Source of the DNA: Chryseobacterium oleae
Lineage (GTDB): Bacteria; Bacteroidota; Bacteroidia; Flavobacteriales; Weeksellaceae
Direction: 5' to 3'
Assembly (NCBI RefSeq): GCF_900115055.1
Contig: NZ_FOVD01000003.1
Coordinates: 611,897 to 675,896 of the forward strand
DNA: 64,000 bases
In this document: positions 9,404-18,636 of the stretch, piece after piece
How the letters are laid out: every line of letters starts with the position of its first letter
Position numbering within the stretch: the first letter of the stretch is position 1
Translations under genes and position numbers: made by a program
Notes under the pieces: generated by a model
Databases searched by the model: none
What the model saw: the letters and a program-made list of their open reading frames with translations, nothing else
What the model was told of the DNA's origin: nothing

Positions 9404-10846
9404 ATGACTATGGATGAGAGTAAAAAAACATTACAAGAATTAGAACAGCTTTCTGATATCTTACTGGTACTTGACAAAGCCAAGATGAAAATTCAGGCAG
9501 TTATCGGTATCGGAGAAAACGGAGAATTAAAGACCATTAATCCAACCAAAAAAAATCAAAACCAGTTTATGCGGGTAGATAAGTCCGGTGATCTATTTTC
9601 CAATTTCTTTTCCAATTTTTTCAGCCAATTGAAAGACCCTACCCGATTTTCATTTTTCAAAGTTCCTTCCCTTGTGGCTATACAAAAGGCTAAAGAAATA
9701 CAACAGCATATTAGCCATCCTACAGAAGAGGGAAAGGTCCTGATAGACACCTTTGAAGTAAAACCAGAAAATACTATTAAATCAGAAAATAAAATCGATA
9801 TGGAAACAACACAGCTAACCACAGAACCCAGTGACTACCGTTACCAACCTCAACAATTAGATTGGGAGACGCTATCAAATCTTGGACTCAGCAAGGAAAG
9901 ACTTGAGAAACTGAATGTATTGGAACCTTTATTAAAGGGATATAAGACCAATGAACTTATTCCTATCAGCCTTAATCTGGGTACTGCCATTACAAAACTG
10001 GATGCCCGTTTATCATTACAACCTAACGATCAGGGACAAATCGTAGTTGCTATTCACGGAATAAGAAAAGAGCCTCAACTCAATTATTCTTTTTTCGGAC
10101 ATGAGTTTACCAAGGAAGATAAAGAGAATCTTTTAGCTACAGGAAATATGGGCAGAATAGTCGATCTCACCCATCCTAAATCCGGAGAAACAATACCTTC
10201 CATTATTAGTATAGACAGACTCACCAATGAACTGATTGCTTTAAAAACTGATTATATCAAAATTCCAAATGAGATTAAAGGCGTGAAACTGGACGATCAT
10301 CAAACACAAACTTTACTAGAGGGCAAATCTCTGTATATCGAAGGGATGATCTCTAAAAAGGGAGAGCCATTCAATGCTTCTGTGCAGTTTAATGCAGATA
10401 AGAAATATGTAGAATTCCTGTTTGAGAGAGGAGGAAATAACCATCAACAAATACAAAGTACTGAGCAAGGCCAGTCATCAGAAATTCCAGGAACTTTTAG
10501 AGGAAAAGAACTGGATGAGGAGCAGTACGCTCAATTTAAAGCGGGACAAACAGTTTACATTGATGATCTTACCGATAAGAAAGGGCAAAAATACCAGGGG
10601 TATATCACATTTAATGAGGATACTGGTAAAATAGACTTCTCTTTCCAAAATCCAAACAAACTTAAAGAACAGATAAAGCCTGCAGAAGCTCATAAAACGC
10701 AGATCGCTGTTAACTCAGAAGGTAAAACGAATGAAGCCACTAAAAACATCAATAAACCACTCCAATCGCGGCAGCATTCACCTAAAGATAAAAAACAGCA
10801 GGAACAGCAGAAAGCACCTTCTAAATCAGGAGGACGAAAAATATAG
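9404..10846 (+). CDS. DUF4099/DUF3945 domain protein of a conjugative element
   Basis: 480 residues. The middle part (about 145-225, QLDWETLSNLGLSKERLEKL to IPISLNL) fits DUF4099. It is followed by DUF3945-type segments with LTDKKG/ISKKGEPF motifs that repeat near residues 290-345 and 365-415 (GKELDEEQYAQF mirrors GVKLDDHQTQTL). The C-terminus is Lys/Gln-rich and disordered. These proteins sit directly before topB in many Bacteroidota ICEs, as here (gap 49 bp); their biochemical role is unknown. Two ATGs are close (MTMDES), so the start could be 9404 or 9410. Confidence 0.8.
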   Translation: MTMDESKKTLQELEQLSDILLVLDKAKMKIQAVIGIGENGELKTINPTKKNQNQFMRVDKSGDLFSNFFSNFFSQLKDPTRFSFFKVPSLVAIQKAKEIQQHISHPTEEGKVLIDTFEVKPENTIKSENKIDMETTQLTTEPSDYRYQPQQLDWETLSNLGLSKERLEKLNVLEPLLKGYKTNELIPISLNLGTAITKLDARLSLQPNDQGQIVVAIHGIRKEPQLNYSFFGHEFTKEDKENLLATGNMGRIVDLTHPKSGETIPSIISIDRLTNELIALKTDYIKIPNEIKGVKLDDHQTQTLLEGKSLYIEGMISKKGEPFNASVQFNADKKYVEFLFERGGNNHQQIQSTEQGQSSEIPGTFRGKELDEEQYAQFKAGQTVYIDDLTDKKGQKYQGYITFNEDTGKIDFSFQNPNKLKEQIKPAEAHKTQIAVNSEGKTNEATKNINKPLQSRQHSPKDKKQQEQQKAPSKSGGRKI

Positions 10847-10895
10847 GATACCTCCCATTATGTGATAAAATATTAACCATCCACAAAAGTTACCC

Positions 10896-12983
10896 ATGAA
10901 ATTAATATTAGCAGAAAAACCAAGTGTAGCAAGAGAAATTGCTCATGTTTTGGGCGTAACTGAGAAAAAAGAAGGCTACCTGTCAGGTAATGGTTATTGT
11001 GTTACCTGGGCATTCGGACATCTGGTTGTCTTAGGCATGCCAGAAGACTATGGGATTTCAGGATTTGCAAAAGAAGCTCTTCCCATACTTCCTCAACCAT
11101 TCCTACTGACAGTTAGAAAGATCAAAAAAGAAAAAGGATTTGCTCCCGATAAAGGGGCATTGAAACAGCTTAAAGTGATTGAACAGCTTTTCAACCGCTG
11201 TGAAAGCATTATTGTCGCTACGGACGCAGGAAGAGAAGGAGAACTTATTTTCAGGTACATTTACCAATACCTGCAATGTACAAAACCTTTTGAGCGGTTA
11301 TGGATAAGCTCTCTTACCGAAAAAGCCATTCAGCTGGGATTTGAGAACTTAAGACCCGGCAATGATTTTGATGGGTTGTATCAGGCAGCTCAAAGCAGAA
11401 GCCGTGCTGACTGGCTGTTGGGAATCAATTCTACACAAGCACTAAGTATAGCTGCGTGTAATGGTGTCTATTCACTGGGAAGGGTACAGACCCCGACACT
11501 GGCTTTGATATGCAGGCGCTATCTGGAAAACAAACAATTTTCCGTACAGAAATACTGGCAGATAGAATTATTATACACCAGAAATTTTATTGAGTTTAAA
11601 AGTCTTTCCCAGACTCACCTTAGTGATAAAAAACAGGCAGAGGATCTGCTGAAATCCATCGAAAAGAACGGGAATACAGCAACAGTTACTTCTGTAAATA
11701 CCAAAAACATAACCGAGCAGCCTCCTTTATTATTTGACCTGACCGGTTTACAGAAGGAAGCCAATAATAAACTTAACCTGTCCGCTGAAGAAACGCTGAA
11801 TATCGCACAGAGTCTGTACGAACAGAAATTTATCACATATCCCCGTACAGGAAGTAAGTATATTCCTGAAGATGTATGGACAGAAATTCCCCAACTCATA
11901 AGAGCTTTGCAGGAAAAGGAAAATTGTAAGTTAGCAGTAAGTCAAATCAAATGGGGTCATTTCAACAAGCGTATCGTCAATGATCTAAGAGTAACGGATC
12001 ACCATGGACTGCTTACCACAGAAAAAATTCCCTCGGCATTACCTCCTAAAGAAAATGCAGTGTATGATTTAATTGCTTTTCGACTGTTGGAAACTTTGTC
12101 ACCATCATGCATAAAAGAGATTACCGATATTTCTTTACAGTCTCTCCATTATGATTTTATCATAAAAGGCTGTAAGATTCTGGAAGAAGGATGGCGCTCC
12201 ATCCATGGCAGTTTTTCTGATAGCACGGAGCCTATACAGGAACTTCCTGAACTCAGAGAGGGCAATGAACTTAAAATTAAATCTGCCGGCATTCTGGAAA
12301 AGAAAACCAAAGCGCCTGTACTTTATACTGAAGCAGGTCTTCTTTCAGCCATGGAAAATGCAGGAATGCAGATCGAAAATGTGGAGGAAAAGAAAGCGTT
12401 AAAAAATATTGGAATCGGTACTCCAGCTACCAGAGCTTGCATTATTGAAACCTTATTTACCCGAAATTATATTCAAAGAAGCAATAAATCATTAATCCCC
12501 ACTGAAAAAGGATTACAGGTTTATGAGCTCACTAAAGACAGGAAAATTGCTGATGTAGCCATGACTGCGGAGTGGGAACTGGCGATGCAGAAAATCGAAA
12601 GCAATGGGCTCAATTCCGTGGATTTTCAACATGAAATTGAGACCTATACAAAATCTGTTACGGATGAATTGCTTCAAACCACCATCGCACAGCCTAATCT
12701 TCCAAAACTCATTTGCCCCCAATGCAAGACCCACCAGCTAATAATACGGGATACCATTATCAAATGTCCTGACAAGGCCTGTAACTGGATGCAATTCCGT
12801 AGTGTTTGCGGAGTGCAAATCAGCATAGCCAACATCGAAAATCTCATTGACAAAGGCAAAACATCCTTAATAAAAGGGATGAAAAGCAAAAGCGGAAATA
12901 AGTTTAATGCTTACATAGTACTCAACGAGGATTATACAACCTCTTTTGAATTTGAAAATAATAAACAACCGCAACGAAAATAA
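10896..12983 (+). CDS. topB: DNA topoisomerase III (type IA), ICE-borne
   Basis: 695 residues. The Toprim domain is at the N-terminus (KLILAEKPSVAREIA; acidic triad in ATDAGREGELIF). The SRADWLLGIN and GRVQTPTLALI motifs follow, the active tyrosine is in FITYPRTGSKY at about residue 315, and a C-terminal zinc-ribbon-like module contains CPQC and CPDKAC. It changes DNA linkage by breaking one strand. In CTnDOT the related Exc protein is a topoisomerase III tied to excision, so this copy may help ICE excision or transfer. It is probably co-transcribed with the DUF3945 gene. Full length, no damage seen. Confidence 0.95.
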   Translation: MKLILAEKPSVAREIAHVLGVTEKKEGYLSGNGYCVTWAFGHLVVLGMPEDYGISGFAKEALPILPQPFLLTVRKIKKEKGFAPDKGALKQLKVIEQLFNRCESIIVATDAGREGELIFRYIYQYLQCTKPFERLWISSLTEKAIQLGFENLRPGNDFDGLYQAAQSRSRADWLLGINSTQALSIAACNGVYSLGRVQTPTLALICRRYLENKQFSVQKYWQIELLYTRNFIEFKSLSQTHLSDKKQAEDLLKSIEKNGNTATVTSVNTKNITEQPPLLFDLTGLQKEANNKLNLSAEETLNIAQSLYEQKFITYPRTGSKYIPEDVWTEIPQLIRALQEKENCKLAVSQIKWGHFNKRIVNDLRVTDHHGLLTTEKIPSALPPKENAVYDLIAFRLLETLSPSCIKEITDISLQSLHYDFIIKGCKILEEGWRSIHGSFSDSTEPIQELPELREGNELKIKSAGILEKKTKAPVLYTEAGLLSAMENAGMQIENVEEKKALKNIGIGTPATRACIIETLFTRNYIQRSNKSLIPTEKGLQVYELTKDRKIADVAMTAEWELAMQKIESNGLNSVDFQHEIETYTKSVTDELLQTTIAQPNLPKLICPQCKTHQLIIRDTIIKCPDKACNWMQFRSVCGVQISIANIENLIDKGKTSLIKGMKSKSGNKFNAYIVLNEDYTTSFEFENNKQPQRK

Positions 12984-13008
12984 CTACCGTACTTTAGGTA
13001 TTGAAAAG

Positions 13009-13038
13009 AAATGAGGCTGATGGTTAATCGCCTCATTT
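13009..13038. terminator. Terminator between convergent topB and mobC
   Basis: AAATGAGGC (13009-13017) pairs with GCCTCATTT (13030-13038), with a T-run on the plus side. Confidence 0.7.
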
Positions 13039-13050
13039 TTTATTTTCCCA

Positions 13051-15051
13051 TTATTCCGGCTGTACTAAATGCTGCAAATCCGGGTCATTTTTAATGCGTT
13101 CCAATTCTTTTTCAATAATCTGAACAACATCCTGTTTTATCTCTCTATAATTGGCATCAATTACCTGTTTCATAGTATCCTCACCATGGTCATTTACAAA
13201 TGACAAAATCTCCGGTATCTTCTGGTAATCTTTAGTTTCAGAAGCTACTTTTTCATTATCTACTACAATTTCAGCATGAAAAATTTTCTGTTCAATCCTC
13301 TCATCAAAATTATCCGATACGGCCCCTACAAAAATTCCCTGTGTCAGGGTAGAAATTTTAGAAGCGGGTATTAAGCTGTCTAACTGAGTAGAGATGGATG
13401 TTGATGTATCGTTTCTGTTAATGGTCATACTTTGACGTTTCTGTAAGATCTTACCAAAACGCTCAGACAGGCTTTTAGCCGTCTCTCCCACTACCTGGCC
13501 ACTGAAAATATTCCCTACCGTATTTTGTATGACTTTACTTTCCTTATCCCCATAATCCCTTGTTAATTGTGAAAAATCCTGAAATCCCAGACAAACGGCT
13601 ACCTTATTACTTCTTGCAGTGGCTATGAGATTATCCAATCCTCTGAAATAAATCGTAGGAAGCTCGTCGATAATGACTGAGCTCTTGAGTTGTCCTTTTT
13701 TATTAATCAGCTTAACAATACGGGAATTATACAACCCGAGCGCAGCAGAGTAAATATTCTGGCGGTCCGGATTATTTCCTACGCATAGTATTTTGGGTTC
13801 TTTAGGATTATTGATATCCAAAGAAAAATCATCACCCGTCATCACCCAATACAAACTTGGAGAGATCATTCTCGACAAAGGGATCTTAGCCGATGCGATC
13901 TGACCCTGCAATTGGTCCTGCGCTCCACCCTGCCATGCATCCATGAAAGGCGAAAGATAATTTTCCAAATCCGGATAAGAAGTCAGAATGGTAAATACAT
14001 CCGAATACTTTTTATTGAGAAGCTCAATAGCATGGGGAAATGTACAGTATTTCCCATTATCATATATTTTCAAAAACCAAATGATCGCTGCCAGCAGGAT
14101 AATGGGTGATTCTACAAAGAAATCTCCCTGCTTTTGTATCCAGCTTCGGTTCAGATTCAGCATAATGGTATATGCTGCTTCATATGCATCCGAAATATCC
14201 GTCATAAAACTGGGATTTAAGGGATTGCAACGATGGCTTTTTCTCGGATCATCAAAATTGATGACATAGAATTTAGGCTGTACTTTATATTTATGTTGAT
14301 TCTTCAGCAAGTGATTATAAGCAATCATGGAGAGATCATCAAACTTAAAATCGTAGATGTACATTGAAAAACCCTTTTCAATCTGCTGCTTGATATAATT
14401 ATTGACGATGGCATAGGATTTCCCCGATCCGGGTGTTCCCAGTACAATGGTTGCCCTAAATGGATTGACAATATTGATCCAGCCATTGTTCCATTTTCCT
14501 TTATAATAAAACTTGGTGGGTAGATTGACAGAATATTCATTTTCCATCAGTGAGGTTTCCTGCATAAAACTTTCATTCTCATTGTTAAAAACATCTTCCA
14601 TCAGATGATGAGTGAGTAGCCGATGCATCCATAGGCCCGCCATCATCAAAATAATATATCCAAACGCCAGCGTTAGAATATAAAAGAAATCTCCAATTAA
14701 AGGAGCTAACAATAGTAATGGTGTATTGAAGAAGTATAATACAAACCCGAAGAATAGAGCTACGTTAATTTTCAACCATGTGATCTTCTCATTTTTCACC
14801 CCTTTTGTTCCCAGACAGCTTAAAGCCAGCAGTACCAAAGCAAATACTTTGGTATAAATAGGATGAGAAAACAGGTTAGCTGTTTTCTGGAAATTATGTA
14901 AAATCCTGTCAATGACCGTCAGGGTCCATCCTCTTTCTAAAAAGAAACCATAACAATACCAATATATATGCATTAATACGATAAGAATACTTACCGCTCT
15001 CATCAATGCCATGATCTTCGCCAGACCTCTTAAATCGTCTTCTCCCTGCAT
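13051..15051 (-). CDS. mobC: Type IV coupling protein (TraG/VirD4 family), MobC of Bacteroidota ICEs
   Basis: 666 residues from the preferred start. Several N-terminal membrane spans (IYWYCYGFFLERGW; FALVLLALSCLG; VALFFGFVLYFF; LAFGYIILMMAGLW) are followed by a RecA-like ATPase with Walker A VLGTPGSGKSYAI near residue 205 and Walker B SSVIIDELPT. The TraM-recognition part is in ARSNKVAVCLGFQDFSQL. It would bring the relaxase-DNA complex to the pore. The frame is open to 15138, but the ATG at 15051 (MQGEDDLRG) fits the family start. It faces topB and is cut off from mobB by an opposite-strand nuclease gene, so it needs its own promoter. Confidence 0.93.
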   Translation of the reverse strand: MQGEDDLRGLAKIMALMRAVSILIVLMHIYWYCYGFFLERGWTLTVIDRILHNFQKTANLFSHPIYTKVFALVLLALSCLGTKGVKNEKITWLKINVALFFGFVLYFFNTPLLLLAPLIGDFFYILTLAFGYIILMMAGLWMHRLLTHHLMEDVFNNENESFMQETSLMENEYSVNLPTKFYYKGKWNNGWINIVNPFRATIVLGTPGSGKSYAIVNNYIKQQIEKGFSMYIYDFKFDDLSMIAYNHLLKNQHKYKVQPKFYVINFDDPRKSHRCNPLNPSFMTDISDAYEAAYTIMLNLNRSWIQKQGDFFVESPIILLAAIIWFLKIYDNGKYCTFPHAIELLNKKYSDVFTILTSYPDLENYLSPFMDAWQGGAQDQLQGQIASAKIPLSRMISPSLYWVMTGDDFSLDINNPKEPKILCVGNNPDRQNIYSAALGLYNSRIVKLINKKGQLKSSVIIDELPTIYFRGLDNLIATARSNKVAVCLGFQDFSQLTRDYGDKESKVIQNTVGNIFSGQVVGETAKSLSERFGKILQKRQSMTINRNDTSTSISTQLDSLIPASKISTLTQGIFVGAVSDNFDERIEQKIFHAEIVVDNEKVASETKDYQKIPEILSFVNDHGEDTMKQVIDANYREIKQDVVQIIEKELERIKNDPDLQHLVQPE

Positions 15052-15137
15052 TTCTATAATATTTAATGTTAGAAGCCGAATATAAACCTCACTAAAAATC
15101 ATTTTTATAAAATGGCAGGCAGTGGCTGTATTTGGCA

Positions 15138-15170
15138 CATCATCAACAGGACATTTTGCTGTTGATGATG
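15138..15170. repeat. Perfect inverted repeat between mobC and the nuclease gene
   Basis: CATCATCAACAG (15138-15149) and CTGTTGATGATG (15159-15170) form a 12-bp palindrome with a 9-nt loop between the divergent mobC and nuclease genes. No T-run follows, so a protein-binding operator or a DNA junction is as likely as a terminator. Confidence 0.6.
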
Positions 15171-15220
15171 CGCAGTGCTTGGCTAAGAATGTTTAAATTT
15201 GTTTGTTTAAGAAAAGTAAG

Positions 15221-16228
15221 ATGATACCTATACAAGCAAAATACACTGAACTTCTGGATACTATCGGGTCAACCATTGAAACAGCCCGGCAAAATGCCGT
15301 CAAAGCGGTTAATATTGAGTTGGTAAAAGCGAATTGGGAAATTGGCAGGCATATCGTGGAATATGAGCAGCATGGCCAGGAACGCGCAGAGTATGGAAGT
15401 AGCTTATTATCAATACTTTCTAAAGATTTAAAACAAAGATACGGCAAAGGATTTGGCAGGCGGAATATCCTGGATATGCGACGTTTTTATCTTGCGTATC
15501 AAAAATGGCAGGCAGTGCCTGCCAAATTAAGCTGGACCCATATCATCACCTTACTTGGGGTTTCAGATGATACTGCCAGAAAGTTCTATGAAAAACAGAC
15601 AGTACTTGAGAATTGGGGTTACCGTGAGCTCGAGCGACAAATTAGCTCTTCTCTATTTGAACGCCTGGCACTGAGTAAAGATAAAAAAGGAGTATTACAA
15701 TTGGCAGAAAAAGGTCATATTATTACTGATTCATCTGAAGCCATAAAAGATCCTTATGTACTGGATTTTCTTAAAATCCCTCAAAGCCACAGAGTGACAG
15801 AAAAAGCTTTGGAACAGAAAATCATCGATAATCTTCAAATGTTCCTTCTTGAATTGGGAAAAGGTTTTGCTTTTGTAGCAAGGCAATATAAAATCTCGCT
15901 CCGTAACAGACATTTTTATATTGATCTTGTTTTTTACCACCGTATTCTAAAATGTTTTGTACTGATTGACTTAAAAATAAAACAGGTAGAGCATTATGAT
16001 ATCGGGCAAATGAATCTTTATCTGAATTACTTCAAATCAGAAGAAAACGTTGAAGATGACCATGAGCCTATCGGCATTATTCTCTCTGCAGAAAAAGATG
16101 AAGTATTGGTCGAATATGCTACCGGTGGAATTTCCAATAAAATCTTTGTTTCCAAATACCAGCTCTACCTGCCTGATAAAAAAGAACTGCAAAACAAGGT
16201 GCAAGCCATTCTGGAAAAAGAAGGTTAA
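15221..16228 (+). CDS. YhcG/DUF1016-type PD-(D/E)XK nuclease-domain protein
   Basis: 335 residues from the ATG at 15221 (a TTG at 15203 is in frame but less likely). The DUF1016 N-terminal domain is at about 10-150 (ANWEIGRHIVEYEQHGQERAEYG, GRRNILDMRRFY). The C-terminal domain has the nuclease core HFYIDLVFYHRILKCFVLID, then LKIK, a D...DxK version of the family's usual D...ExK. Relatives occur beside restriction systems and in mobile elements; some are proposed DNA nucleases acting on structured DNA. It lies between mobB and mobC on the opposite strand, where CTnDOT-type elements usually have an unbroken mobilisation operon, so it looks like inserted cargo. Confidence 0.85.
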   Translation: MIPIQAKYTELLDTIGSTIETARQNAVKAVNIELVKANWEIGRHIVEYEQHGQERAEYGSSLLSILSKDLKQRYGKGFGRRNILDMRRFYLAYQKWQAVPAKLSWTHIITLLGVSDDTARKFYEKQTVLENWGYRELERQISSSLFERLALSKDKKGVLQLAEKGHIITDSSEAIKDPYVLDFLKIPQSHRVTEKALEQKIIDNLQMFLLELGKGFAFVARQYKISLRNRHFYIDLVFYHRILKCFVLIDLKIKQVEHYDIGQMNLYLNYFKSEENVEDDHEPIGIILSAEKDEVLVEYATGGISNKIFVSKYQLYLPDKKELQNKVQAILEKEG

Positions 16229-16255
16229 AATGATCTGAGCTTGTATAGTGCTGAT

Positions 16256-17533
16256 TTAGCGTTTACGCTTCTTTCTCTTTTTCATCCGATGAGCAAAATC
16301 CAGCTCCTGCTGATCTTCTCCACTGGTAAAAGAGAACAGTCCGCCAAACGAATCAATTAAACCTTCCTCAGATTGATCAGGAATTTGCAATTGTCTCATC
16401 TGCAATTTTTCTAAAGAAAAAAGCTCTACATCATTTGCCTCTGCAACTCTTCGTTTTTGATCAACAGGTATTTCTTTCTCCAGTCTTATATTCTTTGTCC
16501 ATCGTTCATTAAAGGAGTTAGAAGAAAATTCTTTTCCCAGGCTTGATCTGTTCCATACTGTTTTGGAATGATGATCAATAAAGGTAATTCCGTACATAAG
16601 TCCTGTATCATTTCTTCGGATTACGGTATTGATTCCCTGCTTTGTTAACTTATTTTTAAAGTCTTTTTCCTTATGTGTAGATTGCATCGCACCAGCAATG
16701 GCTGCTTTGATATTCACCTTTGATTCACTATTCTTTAAAGCTTCCCTACACTGCATAAAGTATGATTCCAATGCTGAAAGTCCGCTACTTTTACCAAATA
16801 ATGATGCTTTAAAAGAATGTCCTGCTCGTTCTCCATCTGTATTCAATGAAAAATATAATAACCCCCGCTGCAATTTTCCGTAAAGTTCGCCCTCAACTTT
16901 TTCAGCACTTATATTAAAAAGAGAAAGCAGCGAGTTGTACTCACCCAAAGTTCGGAACCTATAATATTGGGGAAGATATCTTATTACAGAAGCAATCTGG
17001 CTTTTAACATCCCCGGCCTGATAATCAACCGGATGAAAAATCATTTCCCATTGCTGATCCTTATTTCCAATTGCAGGAAGAAGTCCATATTTTTGTTCCA
17101 GTTCCCTGCATATATTCATGGACCTTTTTCTTTCAAATCGATCAGATATTTTTTTTCCTTCTTCGTCCACACATACCGAAACAATGTGGATATGAGTACG
17201 ACTCGTATCCATATGCTTAAATATGACATAGGGCTGTTCTCCATAACCCATTTCCCGCATATAATCTTCTGCCATCTGCACAAAATCTTCATCCGTTACC
17301 TCATCTTTTGGATCAGGGTTAAGCGAAATATGCAACGTATGCTTTTCAGTATTTCTATTAGCCGTCAAATAGGGATCAAAAGATTCAGCCAATTGCGAAA
17401 CAGTATACTTCCCATCAGGCGTTTCAATCATCCTTTTGGTTAGCAAAATTTTCCCATTTTCCTGTTCAACTTTCACATGATTATATGCCAATGCTCCATA
17501 TAAATTACTTCCTCTTCCAATTTTTGCAATCAT
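16256..17533 (-). CDS. mobB: Relaxase MobB (mobilisation nuclease)
   Basis: 425 residues. The N-terminal relaxase/mobilisation nuclease fold shows the conserved LHISLNPDPKDEVTDEDF strand and loop, and the three-His metal motif in HMDTSRTHIHIVSVCVDE at about residue 110-125. A Lys/Arg-rich end (MKKRKKRKR) suits DNA binding. It should nick one strand at oriT and stay covalently bound for transfer through MobC. The stop of mobA lies 7 bp upstream, so the pair is one operon. The C-terminal region (LFSLEKLQMRQLQIPDQ) is variable in the family. The gene is full length. Confidence 0.92.
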   Translation of the reverse strand: MIAKIGRGSNLYGALAYNHVKVEQENGKILLTKRMIETPDGKYTVSQLAESFDPYLTANRNTEKHTLHISLNPDPKDEVTDEDFVQMAEDYMREMGYGEQPYVIFKHMDTSRTHIHIVSVCVDEEGKKISDRFERKRSMNICRELEQKYGLLPAIGNKDQQWEMIFHPVDYQAGDVKSQIASVIRYLPQYYRFRTLGEYNSLLSLFNISAEKVEGELYGKLQRGLLYFSLNTDGERAGHSFKASLFGKSSGLSALESYFMQCREALKNSESKVNIKAAIAGAMQSTHKEKDFKNKLTKQGINTVIRRNDTGLMYGITFIDHHSKTVWNRSSLGKEFSSNSFNERWTKNIRLEKEIPVDQKRRVAEANDVELFSLEKLQMRQLQIPDQSEEGLIDSFGGLFSFTSGEDQQELDFAHRMKKRKKRKR

Positions 17534-17540
17534 TTTCTTC

Positions 17541-17972
17541 TTATTTTTTCAAATGATTTCTATCAAATTCCTCAGTTATCTTAATAATCTTCTGACATAA
17601 CACGGCCATTTCAGCTGTTTGCTTTTCCAATTTATACAGAAATACAGCGGCGTTCTTCTCCGAAAAATGAGTGTATAACAACTTAACCAACTGGTTATAA
17701 TTCACTCCAATTGCACGAAACTGACTGTAAAAAGAGGTTAACCTCATGTAAAAATCTATAGATCCTTTATCAATTATAACGGTTCTTATCTCCCTGGCAA
17801 ATAATAAAGAGATAATAAATTTGGCTTTGTTGACCATTCCTGATGATTCAAAAAGCGACATTAACTTGTCATTTTCCTCATCCGTCAATCTAAATACATG
17901 CCGGTGAATACTTGGATTGGTTTTTGGCTTCCTCCCTCCTTTCTTTCTGTAATTACTTTTTTTATCATCCAT
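17541..17972 (-). CDS. mobA: Mobilisation accessory protein MobA (ribbon-helix-helix type)
   Basis: 143 residues. A basic N-terminus (NYRKKGGRKPK) leads to the segment HVFRLTDEENDKLMSLF typical of relaxosome RHH accessory proteins, then helices with AIGVNYNQLVKLLYTHF, the conserved core of this family. It would bind oriT and assist MobB. It is the first gene of the mobA-mobB operon, directly next to the probable oriT. Confidence 0.85.
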   Translation of the reverse strand: MDDKKSNYRKKGGRKPKTNPSIHRHVFRLTDEENDKLMSLFESSGMVNKAKFIISLLFAREIRTVIIDKGSIDFYMRLTSFYSQFRAIGVNYNQLVKLLYTHFSEKNAAVFLYKLEKQTAEMAVLCQKIIKITEEFDRNHLKK

Positions 17973-18002
17973 TAGACATCAATTTTTAATCACTCAATAA
18001 AA

Positions 18003-18080
18003 CCCCGACTTCGGAGTGTGTTTTTTAAGCTCCCTGCGGGGCAAGTTGTTTTGAGTGCCTCAAAACACAACTTGCCGTGT
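18003..18080. other. Probable origin of transfer (oriT)
   Basis: Directly upstream of mobA lies a nested set of inverted repeats: a short CCGACTTCGG palindrome (18006-18015), CCCTGCGGG (18032-18040), and a long one, GCAAGTTGTTTTGAG (18041-18055) with CTCAAAACACAACTTGC (18059-18075). Its place next to the relaxase genes and this structure are what Bacteroidota oriT regions look like. The nick site cannot be placed by eye. Confidence 0.6.
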
Positions 18081-18636
18081 TCTGGTGAACACTATAATCC
18101 CTCTCCTCAGATAAATTTGGATATAATAGGAAAAGCGATGAGCTTTTACATACTTATATCTTTTCCCCTCGATCATTCATATAACATTTGTATACCTCCA
18201 AAACAACAACTCACCTACAAAGTAAAGCCCTATGTCACAAACCATTGCTATTTAAAACAGGGTCAAATACTGCCACTCAATGTCAAGATCTACCAGAAAT
18301 CATTCCTCATATCCATCAATTACTTTCTTTACCCTAAAGTTGTAATACAGAATGTAAAAAGGGTGTTCAGATGAGAAAATAAAAAGGAAAGGTATACGGC
18401 TCGTTTGTCATAAAAGCATACAGTTTTAAAAGCATAAAAGCGGTAAAGTATTTTACCTCGTACAAGACCCGCTTCTTTTAAAAGAATAGAATTAGCTGGG
18501 CAGGCAGAAAAGCATATCTATTTGAAAGCAAAACCCCAAAAATACGCACGGAAAAACATAAAGGAAGAACTATGTAAAAACATACACCTCTACTGCTCTA
18601 CAACATAGAAACAAGACAACTATAAATTTTTAAATA
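18081..18636. other. Non-coding gap between oriT and the parA-type gene
   Basis: Two diverging transcription units (mobA leftward, parA rightward) must start around here. A 118-codon frame overlaps oriT, but its composition is not protein-like. No clear consensus promoter was found by eye. Confidence 0.4.

Noticed and set aside
16629..17443. Long plus-strand frames opposite mobB
   Set aside because: They are antisense shadows of the relaxase gene, which carries its conserved motifs.
18018..18374. 118-codon plus-strand frame over the oriT region
   Set aside because: It overlaps the palindromes, its residues look like chance translation, and no start context or homologous pattern is seen.
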